NCBI GenBank assembly: GCA_964568815.1
Contig: CAZMRY010000036.1
Span: 1 to 14,221, forward strand
Source: RGIG8700 sp964568815
Lineage (GTDB): Bacteria > Bacillota > Clostridia > RGIG6154
Direction: 5' to 3'
Length of the DNA: 14,221 nt
The notes under the pieces: generated by a model
What the model was told of the DNA's origin: nothing
The model's input: the letters and a program-made list of their open reading frames with translations, nothing else
The model's database searches: none
Shown here: piece after piece, positions 7,611-14,221 of the stretch
Layout of the letters: each line of letters starts with the position of its first letter
Numbering within the stretch: the first letter of the stretch is position 1
Made by a program: the position numbers and the translations under genes

Positions 7611-7639
7611 AAACTCTGCCTTTATAATCGGCAGAGTTT
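7611..7639 (-). terminator. Hairpin between tig and clpP
   Basis: A perfect 10-bp stem (7611-7620 with 7630-7639) has a 9-nt loop and starts 10 nt after the tig stop codon. On the minus strand it is followed by AATTTCTAAT, a weak T tract, and then by the clpP ribosome binding site. A partial terminator, RNA processing site or stability element fits better than a full stop. Confidence 0.6.
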
Positions 7640-7649
7640 AAATATTTTA

Positions 7650-9164
7650 TTATTTGTCTTCTGCTTTCTTTGTAGCTGTCTTTTTAGCAGTTGTCTTCTT
7701 AGCAGTTGTTTTTTCTGCATCAGTCTTTACGGTTGCCGCTTTCTTTGTGGTTGTTTTCTTAGCTGCAGGTTTCTTTTCGGCAGTTTCATCTGCTTTTTTA
7801 GCAGTTGTTTTCTTTGCAGTTGTTTTTTCTGCATCAGCCTTTGCAGTTGTCTTTTTAGCTGTTGTCTTCTTCTCTGCAGCAGCTACTTTTGCATTTGCAA
7901 GGATGAACTCAACAGCTTTTTCAATCTTACAGTCTTTTTTAATATTTTCTTTATCTTCGTCTCTTAATACTTCTTTAGCTTTTTCTACTTCCATACCGTA
8001 GCTCTTAGCCATTTCTTCAATTTTAGCATCAAGTTCAGCTTCAGTAACTTCAATTTTTTCAAGTTCAGCTACTTTTTCAAGTGCAAGAGTGCTCTTTACA
8101 GCATTTTCAGCCTGTGGTCTGAACTGTTTCTTGAAATCATCCATCGTCATACCTGTGTACTTCTGGTACATTTCAAGGTTCATTCCCTGCTGATAAAGAC
8201 GCATTTCAAAATCTCTTAAAAGGCTTTCTGTTCTGCTTTCAATCATACCTTCAGGAATATCAGCTTTCATTTCAGCAACAAGCTTTTCTACAGCTTCATT
8301 TTCCATTTCTGATTTTGCTCTGGCTTCAGCCTGAGCCTTTTTCTTTGCTTTAATATCAGCTTTTAATTCTTTAAGAGTTTCAAATTCACTTGCATCTTTT
8401 GCGAATTCGTCATCAAGTTCAGGAAGTTCTTTATAAGAAATCTTATTTACTTTTACTTTAAATATGGCATCTTTACCTTTTAATTCTTCAGCATGGTATT
8501 CTTCAGGGAATTTTACGCTCACTTCAACATCGTCACCTGTATTTGAACCAATCAACTGTTCTTCAAATCCAGGAATAAAGCTGCCTGAACCAATAACAAG
8601 GTCATAGTTTTCGCCTTTACCGCCTTCAAATGCCACACCATCAACAAAGCCTTCAAAATTGATGTTAGCTGTGTCACCGTCTTTAACTGCTCTGTCATCA
8701 ACAGTAACCATTCTTGAGTTTCTTTCTCTCATTCTTTCAAGCTCTTCTTTAACATCTTTTTCAGCTACATCGTATTTCTTTTCTTCTACAGCAAGACCTT
8801 TGTATTTTTTAAGTTCAACATCAGGAACAACATCAACCTTAATATTAAGAAGAAGTTCTTTATCTGAACCGATTTCTTTAACATCAACATCAGGTCTGTC
8901 AACAGGTTCAATTGCGAGTTCTTTAATAGCTGCTTCATATTCTTCAGGGAAAATGATATTTATAGCATCATCATAGAAAATTGCTTCTGAATAGATTTTT
9001 TCAATGTACTTTCTTGGAGCTTTACCCTTTCTGAAACCTGGAATGTTGAAATTCTTTACATTTTTTATGTAAGATTTCTGCATACCTTCTTCAAATTTTT
9101 CTTTAGATACAGTGAGGTCAAATTCTACTGTATATCCTTCTTTTTTAATAAATTTTGCACTCAT
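7650..9164 (-). CDS. tig: Trigger factor with lysine-rich C-terminal tail
   Basis: Trigger factor is the ribosome-bound chaperone and peptidyl-prolyl isomerase that meets nascent chains at the exit tunnel. The ribosome-docking signature GFRKGKAP is at residues 43-50 of the N-terminal domain. The FKBP-type PPIase domain covers about 155-245 (DGDTANINFEG, then IPGFEEQL), and the helical chaperone C-domain runs from about 255 to 427. Typical family members end near 425-450 residues. Here about 75 more residues (430-504) are made almost only of Lys, Thr and Ala, with 25 lysines and no arginine. The core is intact and the tail ends in AEDK and a normal stop. ATG at 9164 follows GGAGGAG. The gene is 21 nt after the metallophosphoesterase and 67 nt before clpP. 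Confidence 0.96.
   Translation of the reverse strand: MSAKFIKKEGYTVEFDLTVSKEKFEEGMQKSYIKNVKNFNIPGFRKGKAPRKYIEKIYSEAIFYDDAINIIFPEEYEAAIKELAIEPVDRPDVDVKEIGSDKELLLNIKVDVVPDVELKKYKGLAVEEKKYDVAEKDVKEELERMRERNSRMVTVDDRAVKDGDTANINFEGFVDGVAFEGGKGENYDLVIGSGSFIPGFEEQLIGSNTGDDVEVSVKFPEEYHAEELKGKDAIFKVKVNKISYKELPELDDEFAKDASEFETLKELKADIKAKKKAQAEARAKSEMENEAVEKLVAEMKADIPEGMIESRTESLLRDFEMRLYQQGMNLEMYQKYTGMTMDDFKKQFRPQAENAVKSTLALEKVAELEKIEVTEAELDAKIEEMAKSYGMEVEKAKEVLRDEDKENIKKDCKIEKAVEFILANAKVAAAEKKTTAKKTTAKADAEKTTAKKTTAKKADETAEKKPAAKKTTTKKAATVKTDAEKTTAKKTTAKKTATKKAEDK
7654..7878 (-). repeat. Degenerate internal repeat coding the trigger factor tail
   Basis: The 3' end of tig is built from imperfect copies coding for units like AEKTTAKKTTAK, seen around residues 431-441, 445-457 and 483-495. 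At the DNA level a 22-bp exact direct repeat occurs at 7702-7723 and 7816-7837. Such repeats let the tail grow or shrink by slippage or recombination between strains. Confidence 0.75.
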
Positions 9165-9185
9165 ATTTTTTCTCCTCCGTAGGTT

Positions 9186-9866
9186 TTATATTAATTTAAT
9201 CGGACAAAACTGCAGATAATCACATGAAACAAGCTGATATTTTACATTATCAATCTCTTCACACACAGAAAACCTATGTGCATAGGAATGTAAATGTCCG
9301 TATATACAGTATAAAGGTTTAAATTCTTTAATTAGTTCTTTAATTTCTTTATACAGTTGTCTTTCTTTGTTAAACGGTGAATAATGAAGCATCAGGATAA
9401 TATTTTTACCTGTTTTTCTTCCCGCCTCAAGTGTTAACTTAAGTCGCTCTGTTTCACGGTTTATAATTTTTTCACTGTCATTGAAGTCAAAGCCCTTTGT
9501 TGCACAAACAACATAGTCTTCATATTCAAAACAGCTGTTATGAATAAAATTAACAGAATTAAATCCGTTGTCTTTTTTGAAATTATTCAATTTATTGAGA
9601 GTTTCCCACCAGTAATCATGGTTGCCTTTGGAAATTACTTTAATTCCATTAAGGTCATCAATATACTTCATATCTAGGGATAAATCACTTAAATATGTTG
9701 CCCATGAAATATCTCCAGGTATTAAAACCAAATCACTGTCGCCTACTACTTTATTCCAGTTAAATTTCATTTTCTCTTCATATTCATTCCAAATATCCCC
9801 AAATTTATTCATTGGTTTTTCGGTTTCATATGAGAGATGCAGATCTGATATAGCATATATAGACAT
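9186..9866 (-). CDS. Calcineurin-like metallophosphoesterase
   Basis: This is a 226-residue soluble protein of the calcineurin-like phosphoesterase superfamily, resembling the small bacterial predicted phosphohydrolase group (COG1768 type, by recall). The metal-binding motifs are complete and in order: SDLHL with D8 and H10, GDIS at 51-54, GNHD at 81-84, H161 in LHYSP, and GHLH at 190-193. There is no signal peptide or membrane segment, so it acts in the cytoplasm. The substrate, whether nucleotide, phosphoprotein or other phosphodiester, cannot be told. ATG at 9866 follows AAAGGA, which overlaps the end of thrC; the gap to thrC is 10 nt and to tig 21 nt. It is very likely cotranscribed with both. 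Confidence 0.88.
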   Translation of the reverse strand: MSIYAISDLHLSYETEKPMNKFGDIWNEYEEKMKFNWNKVVGDSDLVLIPGDISWATYLSDLSLDMKYIDDLNGIKVISKGNHDYWWETLNKLNNFKKDNGFNSVNFIHNSCFEYEDYVVCATKGFDFNDSEKIINRETERLKLTLEAGRKTGKNIILMLHYSPFNKERQLYKEIKELIKEFKPLYCIYGHLHSYAHRFSVCEEIDNVKYQLVSCDYLQFCPIKLI

Positions 9867-9876
9867 TATTTATCCT

Positions 9877-11379
9877 TTAAAACCTTAAGAATGCTTTTAC
9901 AACATCTAAAAGTTCATCTTTATTACAAACTACATCGTAAATAGGCTCTTTTGTTTTTAACTCTGCTAAAGATTTAGGAATCTGTTCATTGGAAACTCGT
10001 GCAAGTTCCTCTAAAATTTCAAATTCGTCTGTGTTGCTTCCGTAATTGTCGTCACCGTCAATTGCCTGAATAACAGATCTGCTGAATTTGAACGGACTTG
10101 CTGTTGATGCAATAACTGTTTTTGTTTCATCACCAGTTGACTCAAGATATTTACCAAAAACATTTTGTGCTACTGCTGTATGGGTATCAAGCACATATCC
10201 GTACTTATCATAAACTTCTTTAATAGTTTCCTTTGTTTCAGTATCTGTTGCATATCCGCCCCAGAAAACACTGTCAATCACAGCTTTGATTTCATCAGAA
10301 ACTTTGTAAGAACCAATTTCTTTGAGTTTATTCATATACTCATTAACAAGTTCGCTGTTTTCGTCGGATGCATGATATAAAAATCTTTCGAGATTACTTG
10401 AAATAAGAATATCCATTGATGGAGAAATTGTAAGATTAAAATCTCTTACTTTATTATATTCGCCAGTTTTGATAAAATCAGTAAGAACATTATTGCAGTT
10501 TGATGCACAAATTAGTTTATTAACAGGTAGTCCCATCATCTTTGCATAATACGCAGCAAGGATATTGCCAAAATTACCTGTAGGCACAACAAAGTTAATC
10601 TTTTCACCCAGTGCAATCTCTCCTGCTTTAAGCATATCTGCATAAGCCGAAAAATAATATACTATCTGTGGAACAAGTCTTCCCCAGTTAATTGAGTTGG
10701 CTGAAGAAAGCATAAAATTCATTTCATCTGCAACCTTCTCAAATTCTTTATCTGTAAATATTGCTTTAACGCCATTTTGTGCATCGTCAAAATTACCATT
10801 AACCGCAGTAACATTAACATTGTTGCCCTGCTGAGTTACCATCTGAAGTTTCTGTATTTCGCTTACACCATCATTCGGATAGAAGACATTTATTCTTGTT
10901 CCTTCAACATTAGCAAAGCCCTCAAGTGCTGCTTTTCCTGTATCGCCTGAAGTTGCAACTAAAATTACAACCTCTTTGTTTACATTGTTTTTAACAAGTG
11001 ATGTTACTAAGAAGTGGGGTAAAATCTGCAATGCCACATCTTTAAATGCACATGTAGGTCCGTGCCACAATTCAAGAATGTAATTGCCTTTATCAAGCTT
11101 GTACACAGGTGTTATAGAATCTGTGCCAAACTTTTCTTTTGTATATGCACTGTTAACACAATGTGCAATTTCTTCTTCGGTGAAGTCTGTAAGAAATTTA
11201 GAAAGAATTACTTTTGCTCTTTCTCTGTAAGACATACTGGCATAACTTTCAATTTCTGAAATGTCTATACATGGAACAGAATCAGGGACAAACAAACCTC
11301 CATCGGATGCAAGTCCTTTAATGATAGCCTGACCTGATGAAAAAGCTATGACTTTATTTCTTGTGCTATTGTATTTCAT
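9877..11379 (-). CDS. thrC: Threonine synthase
   Basis: Threonine synthase converts O-phosphohomoserine to threonine with pyridoxal phosphate, the last step of threonine synthesis. The 500-residue chain opens with the family-typical NSTRN and LASDGGLFVP segments. It has the PLP lysine in HGPTCAFKD (K113), the phosphate-binding TSGDTG at about 143-148, and later SANSINWGRLVPQ and VPTGNFGN. The length fits the longer bacterial/fungal form rather than the short archaeal type. AGGAG at 11388-11392 supports ATG at 11379 (spacing 8) or the adjacent ATG at 11382 (spacing 5); frames extending to 11439 would start inside the promoter. No hom or thrB lies beside it. Instead a phosphoesterase and the tig-clp genes follow closely. 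Confidence 0.95.
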   Translation of the reverse strand: MKYNSTRNKVIAFSSGQAIIKGLASDGGLFVPDSVPCIDISEIESYASMSYRERAKVILSKFLTDFTEEEIAHCVNSAYTKEKFGTDSITPVYKLDKGNYILELWHGPTCAFKDVALQILPHFLVTSLVKNNVNKEVVILVATSGDTGKAALEGFANVEGTRINVFYPNDGVSEIQKLQMVTQQGNNVNVTAVNGNFDDAQNGVKAIFTDKEFEKVADEMNFMLSSANSINWGRLVPQIVYYFSAYADMLKAGEIALGEKINFVVPTGNFGNILAAYYAKMMGLPVNKLICASNCNNVLTDFIKTGEYNKVRDFNLTISPSMDILISSNLERFLYHASDENSELVNEYMNKLKEIGSYKVSDEIKAVIDSVFWGGYATDTETKETIKEVYDKYGYVLDTHTAVAQNVFGKYLESTGDETKTVIASTASPFKFSRSVIQAIDGDDNYGSNTDEFEILEELARVSNEQIPKSLAELKTKEPIYDVVCNKDELLDVVKAFLRF

Positions 11380-11410
11380 CATCACTACTCCTATGTTCAT
11401 TATCCTATAT

Positions 11411-11439
11411 ACTATATTACAAATTTTGAAAAAAATCAA
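11411..11439 (-). promoter_or_regulatory. Likely promoter of the thrC operon
   Basis: On the minus strand TTGATT (11434-11439) and TATAGT (11411-11416) are separated by 17 nt. The -10 box is about 30 nt before the thrC start. The leader is too short for a T-box or other large amino-acid riboswitch. Confidence 0.65.
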
Positions 11440-11465
11440 GTCTTTTAAGTAAAAAATAGTATATT

Positions 11466-12209
11466 TTATTCCATTGGAATACGAAAATCTATTTTAAAAG
11501 GTTCATTATAAAAATATGCCAGTGCAAATGGTTCATTTCCATTCTGTACAACCAGTGCTTTAGTTACTTTCTCTTTTTCTATTATGCCAGATATAAGCTC
11601 GTTAATTTTAGTACCATATATTTCTTCTATATAACAAATGTTTTTTTCTAGTCTGTACATAGCTATTGTATCATCATTTTTTACAGTTTTATATTCATAT
11701 TCAGCCATATAATACTCCCTTACATATTCAGGAAAAAGAAAGTCATTATATTTTGTCCTTAAATTAAAATATTCTCCAGAAGCACACTCTACCGCTCTGC
11801 CATAAGCATTATTATGGTTATATTCTGCAATATCAGCTTTTATTGTGTTGTTAAATCCGATTTTTCTGTAATAATCATATAATTTTTCATTAGCAGGTTT
11901 TAATAATAAAACATCCACAACATCACACAAGTTTATGATATTCTTCAAAAGTTCTTCAGCATAACCTTTTTTTCTATGAGCTGGTTTTGTTGCTACAGCA
12001 TAGATATATCTTCCCTGCTTGTTTCCGACATTAAAAGGAATAGCAGATGCAACAGAAACAATCTCGTCATTAGTCTCAATTAAAAAAGTATTTTCAAAAG
12101 GCTGTATCATATTTAACATTTTAGTGCAATCATTTTCATTAAGATTGAACGAAACCATCAATATATCTTTTATCTGCTTTAAATCTTCAGTTATTGATTT
12201 TCTGAACAT
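11466..12209 (-). CDS. GNAT-family N-acetyltransferase
   Basis: This is a 247-residue cytoplasmic protein of the GNAT superfamily, which transfers acetyl groups from acetyl-CoA to amines. The core fold fills roughly residues 1-125. Motif A is VATKPAHRKKGYAEEL at 72-87 with the R/KKGYA pyrophosphate loop. A motif-B-like LYDYYRKIGF is at 110-119. The remaining 120 residues form a second alpha/beta region without an obvious acetyl-CoA loop, perhaps a degenerate GNAT half or a substrate domain. The substrate is unknown. ATG at 12209 follows GAGGTG. It lies 41 nt after the flippase gene with a promoter-like sequence between, and no good terminator separates it from thrC. Confidence 0.85.
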   Translation of the reverse strand: MFRKSITEDLKQIKDILMVSFNLNENDCTKMLNMIQPFENTFLIETNDEIVSVASAIPFNVGNKQGRYIYAVATKPAHRKKGYAEELLKNIINLCDVVDVLLLKPANEKLYDYYRKIGFNNTIKADIAEYNHNNAYGRAVECASGEYFNLRTKYNDFLFPEYVREYYMAEYEYKTVKNDDTIAMYRLEKNICYIEEIYGTKINELISGIIEKEKVTKALVVQNGNEPFALAYFYNEPFKIDFRIPME

Positions 12210-12226
12210 AATAACACCTCATTTGT

Positions 12227-12254
12227 ATTGTACCACGCTTTAGTTAAAATTCAA
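12227..12254 (-). promoter_or_regulatory. Possible promoter of the acetyltransferase gene
   Basis: On the minus strand TTGAAT (12249-12254) and TACAAT (12227-12232) are 16 nt apart, with an extended -10 TGG directly before TACAAT. The -35 box overlaps the stop codon of the upstream flippase gene. Confidence 0.5.
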
Positions 12255-13708
12255 GCAAATATTTTTCTTAAAATAACAACTGTCAAATAATATATACCTA
12301 CAGAACAAATTATAACAAAATAAAACAATAAATTTATATATGTACTTATGTATGCAGTTATTGTGGCAGCAAGAAGTGGTATAAGTATCATTTTATATAT
12401 ACTTACAGAAAATTTCACTTTCTTTTTTAAAGCCATGATACTAAGGGAAATATTTATAGTTTCACTTATATACAGAATTAATATGTACCCTACTGCACCG
12501 GTTTTGGGAATAATTATGGTGATTAAGGCAATACAAATCAAAGTATCAAGTATATTTATCCGTACCACATTATTCTGACAATCAATTCCCTTAAGTATTG
12601 AATCTGTTAATGTATCGGCATACATAACAATCACAAGAGGTGCCATTAACATAATATATATTCCCACATCTACGCTGTTATACAGTTCTTTTCCCAATTT
12701 AATTCCAAACAAAGTAAATACCATAGCACAGCAGACTGAAAACTCTGTTATTACCGTATAAATTTTATTTATTATATTCCTAATTGTCTCATACTGTTTT
12801 TTAGCGTAACATCTTGATATTTCAGGTATTACCAAGGTTGATACTGAGCCAGAAACAGCGGTTGGAAACATAATAACAGGTACAGCCATACCGCTTATTT
12901 CTCCGTATGAACTTAGTGCCTCTGATGATGATACACCTGACTTCTCAGTATTTTTAGGTATTATTATCTGCTTGATACTTGAAAGTGCTGATTTAATATA
13001 ACTGCTCAATGCTACAGGTACAGTTATTTTCATTATTCTTGAAGTAATATCATTGCTTGACTTTTGATTTCTGAAACCATATGCACTTTTTATATATAAT
13101 ACCAGTGCTATTACCATAGAAACAAATTCACCTATAATATTTCCGAAAACTATATAAGTGCAACAACTTTCGATAGTTAACGGCACAAAATATTCAATCA
13201 GAATTACTGTTATTAATATTTTAATTGCTTCCTCAATTATTTGTATAAACGAACTTATTGAAACTTTTCTCACTGCCGTAAAGTAACCATTAAAAACAGA
13301 TGAAACAGATATACAAGGAAAACATAAAGCCAGAAGCTTTACAAAATCTATGCTGAGTCTTTTTTCAAAAATTTTAACAGAAATAAAACCTGAAAATAAA
13401 TATATCACAAGAAATGATACAAAAGATAGCAACAAAGCAAAAACAACACATCTGAATACGGCAATCTTTATTCCTTTATCATAATTAAGAGATGCCTCTT
13501 CCGAAACAATTCTTGTTGTGGCAAGAGATAGCCCTGAAGTTGCAACTGTAACCGCGAAACCGTATATTGTCATTACAAGAGAAAAAATCCCCATACCTTC
13601 GGCAGTAAGCTTATCTGCCAGATAAACATTATATCTGACCATTATCATTCTTAAAACAATTGAAGTAACTGACATAAGTACACTATTAAAAACAAATATC
13701 TTTTTCAT
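12251..13708 (-). CDS. SpoVB/MurJ-like polysaccharide or lipid-linked precursor flippase
   Basis: This is a 485-residue integral membrane protein of the MVF/polysaccharide transporter fold (MATE-related), with about 14 hydrophobic segments spread over its length. The order of segments and the FPTAVSGSVSTLVIPEIS region (about residues 280-300) resemble stage V sporulation protein B and its relatives, which move lipid-linked cell-wall or polysaccharide precursors across the membrane. Exact substrate and a role in spore cortex formation are inference. ATG at 13708 gives the natural MKKIFVFNSV start; a TTG three codons upstream is less likely. Neither has a visible Shine-Dalgarno sequence, unlike every other protein gene here. 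It is transcribed away from the tRNA-Ser genes, and the acetyltransferase gene follows 41 nt downstream. Confidence 0.8.
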   Translation of the reverse strand: MKKIFVFNSVLMSVTSIVLRMIMVRYNVYLADKLTAEGMGIFSLVMTIYGFAVTVATSGLSLATTRIVSEEASLNYDKGIKIAVFRCVVFALLLSFVSFLVIYLFSGFISVKIFEKRLSIDFVKLLALCFPCISVSSVFNGYFTAVRKVSISSFIQIIEEAIKILITVILIEYFVPLTIESCCTYIVFGNIIGEFVSMVIALVLYIKSAYGFRNQKSSNDITSRIMKITVPVALSSYIKSALSSIKQIIIPKNTEKSGVSSSEALSSYGEISGMAVPVIMFPTAVSGSVSTLVIPEISRCYAKKQYETIRNIINKIYTVITEFSVCCAMVFTLFGIKLGKELYNSVDVGIYIMLMAPLVIVMYADTLTDSILKGIDCQNNVVRINILDTLICIALITIIIPKTGAVGYILILYISETINISLSIMALKKKVKFSVSIYKMILIPLLAATITAYISTYINLLFYFVIICSVGIYYLTVVILRKIFA

Positions 13709-13777
13709 ATTTAACAATATGAAATTTTAACACTATTGAGAACAAAAATAAAATTTAAAAATTTTTCAAAAAAGGTG

Positions 13778-13806
13778 TTGACAATTCAAAAATTATTTGC
13801 TATAAT
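13778..13806 (+). promoter_or_regulatory. Consensus promoter of the tRNA-Ser genes
   Basis: TTGACA (13778-13783) and TATAAT (13801-13806) are perfect matches 17 nt apart, 14 nt before tRNA-Ser(UGA). Confidence 0.9.
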
Positions 13807-13820
13807 CTTACTTGCGTTTT

Positions 13821-13907
13821 GGAGAGATGTCCGAGTGGTTTAAGGAGCTAGTCTTGAAAACTAGTGACACGAAAGTGCCCAGAGTTCGAATCTCTGTCTC
13901 TCCGCCA
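13821..13907 (+). tRNA. tRNA-Ser (UGA)
   Basis: The acceptor GGAGAGA pairs with TCTCTCC. The anticodon stem CTAGT/ACTAG encloses CTTGAAA, which reads TGA. A long variable arm typical of tRNA-Ser follows (GACACGAAAGTGCC), and CCA is encoded. Confidence 0.95.
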
Positions 13908-13910
13908 TAC

Positions 13911-13938
13911 AACGGTACAACTAAATAGTTGTACCGTT
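13911..13938. repeat. 28-bp near-perfect palindrome between the two tRNA-Ser genes
   Basis: Arms 13911-13923 and 13926-13938 are exact inverted copies of 13 bp around AA. The hairpin begins 4 nt after the CCA end of the first tRNA-Ser and ends 12 nt before the second. It is followed by AATATTTATTT, so it may be a partial terminator, a tRNA processing signal, or a protein binding site. Confidence 0.75.
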
Positions 13939-13949
13939 AATATTTATTT

Positions 13950-14043
13950 GGAGAAGTACCCAAGTCGGCCGAAGGGGGCGGTTTGCTAAACCGTTAGGTC
14001 GGGAACTCCCGGCGCAAGGGTTCGAATCCCTTCTTCTCCGCCA
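13950..14043 (+). tRNA. tRNA-Ser (GCU)
   Basis: The acceptor GGAGAAG pairs with CTTCTCC. The anticodon stem GCGGT/ACCGT encloses TTGCTAA, which reads GCT and decodes AGC and AGU serine codons. It has a long variable arm and an encoded CCA. It is the second gene of the pair. Confidence 0.95.
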
Positions 14044-14047
14044 TAGT

Positions 14048-14088
14048 AGCGTGATGATATTACTGTCAGTAGTGTCATCACGCTTTTT
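14048..14088 (+). terminator. Strong terminator of the tRNA-Ser operon
   Basis: A stem of up to 17 bp (14048-14064 with 14068-14084, two G-T wobbles) has a 3-nt loop and is followed by TTTTT (14084-14088). It starts 5 nt after the CCA end of tRNA-Ser(GCU). Confidence 0.9.
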
Positions 14089-14221
14089 CATGCGGTTTTT
14101 CAGGGTTCAAGTGGTGTTCCTCTAAAACAGTATTTTCGTTACTGTCGAAGGTTTTTCGTAAGGAGATGAACCCCAGCCCTTAATTCAAAATCAGTTCCAA
14201 AGCACAGAGTAAAAAAATGCT
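14089..14221. other. Unassigned right edge; possible minus-strand coding remnant
   Basis: No gene can be assigned here. On the minus strand a frame is open from the window edge (14220) to a TAA at 14139-14141, giving about 27 residues including GTDFELRAGVHLLTK. It could be the C-terminus of a gene lying outside the window, or chance. On the plus strand AAGGAG at 14159-14164 is directly followed by ATGAAC, but that frame stops after five codons. Confidence 0.2.

Noticed and set aside
7654..7878. Frameshift or chimaera as the source of the trigger factor tail
   Set aside because: The tail continues in frame from an intact C-domain, uses repeated regular units and ends in a normal stop before the intergenic hairpin.
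11383..11465. T-box or attenuator leader before thrC
   Set aside because: The space between promoter and start is only about 30 nt, too short for such an RNA.
11440..11480. Terminator after the acetyltransferase gene
   Set aside because: Only a 5-bp ATTCC/GGAAT hairpin and an all-AT 6-bp hairpin are present, and the T run is not placed behind a stable stem.
14044..14221. Mobile-element attachment site at the tRNA-Ser 3' end
   Set aside because: I find no repeat of the tRNA 3' end in the remaining bases and no integrase; the segment is too short to decide.

Overview
The window is AT-rich chromosomal DNA of a low-G+C Gram-positive bacterium, most likely a member of the class Clostridia (Bacillota). 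The grounds are strong AGGAG-type ribosome binding sites, the tig-clpP-clpX order, a SpoVB-like flippase, tRNA genes with encoded CCA ends, and near-perfect TTGACA-17-TATAAT promoters. No genus can be named from the sequence alone. Every protein gene is on the minus strand; only two tRNA-Ser genes at the right end are on the plus strand.

Layout, left to right in window coordinates: (1) 57-1989, a secreted multi-domain beta-repeat protein (InlB-type B repeats, Big_2, cadherin-like sandwich) whose signal peptide lies in a different reading frame from its body. (2) 2101-3327, a divergent ClC-family anion channel or exchanger, and 3377-4681, a CPA2 cation:proton antiporter, transcribed antiporter first. 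(3) 4751-5005, a tRNA-Gly/Arg/His operon with its own consensus promoter and a strong terminator. (4) 5075-11379, a compact run read right to left: thrC, a metallophosphoesterase, tig with a lysine-rich tail, clpP, clpX and an MBL-fold hydrolase. (5) 11466-12209, a GNAT acetyltransferase with its own likely promoter, and 12251-13708, a SpoVB/MurJ-like flippase. (6) 13821-14043, two tRNA-Ser genes on the plus strand behind a consensus promoter and ahead of a very strong terminator. The last 130 bases carry no gene I can assign.

The core of the window is a proteostasis cluster. Trigger factor folds nascent chains and ClpXP degrades tagged or misfolded ones. It sits downstream of threonine synthase and a small metallophosphoesterase with gaps of only 10 and 21 bases, so a promoter before thrC may feed the whole run. 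Hairpins placed just before the ribosome binding sites of clpP and of the MBL hydrolase could grade expression along it. The antiporter and ClC protein probably work together in ion and pH balance.

No CRISPR array, insertion sequence, phage module or new defence system is visible. The points most worth a second look are the frame break in the secreted protein gene, the lysine/threonine/alanine tail on trigger factor, and the unusual signature motifs of the ClC protein.
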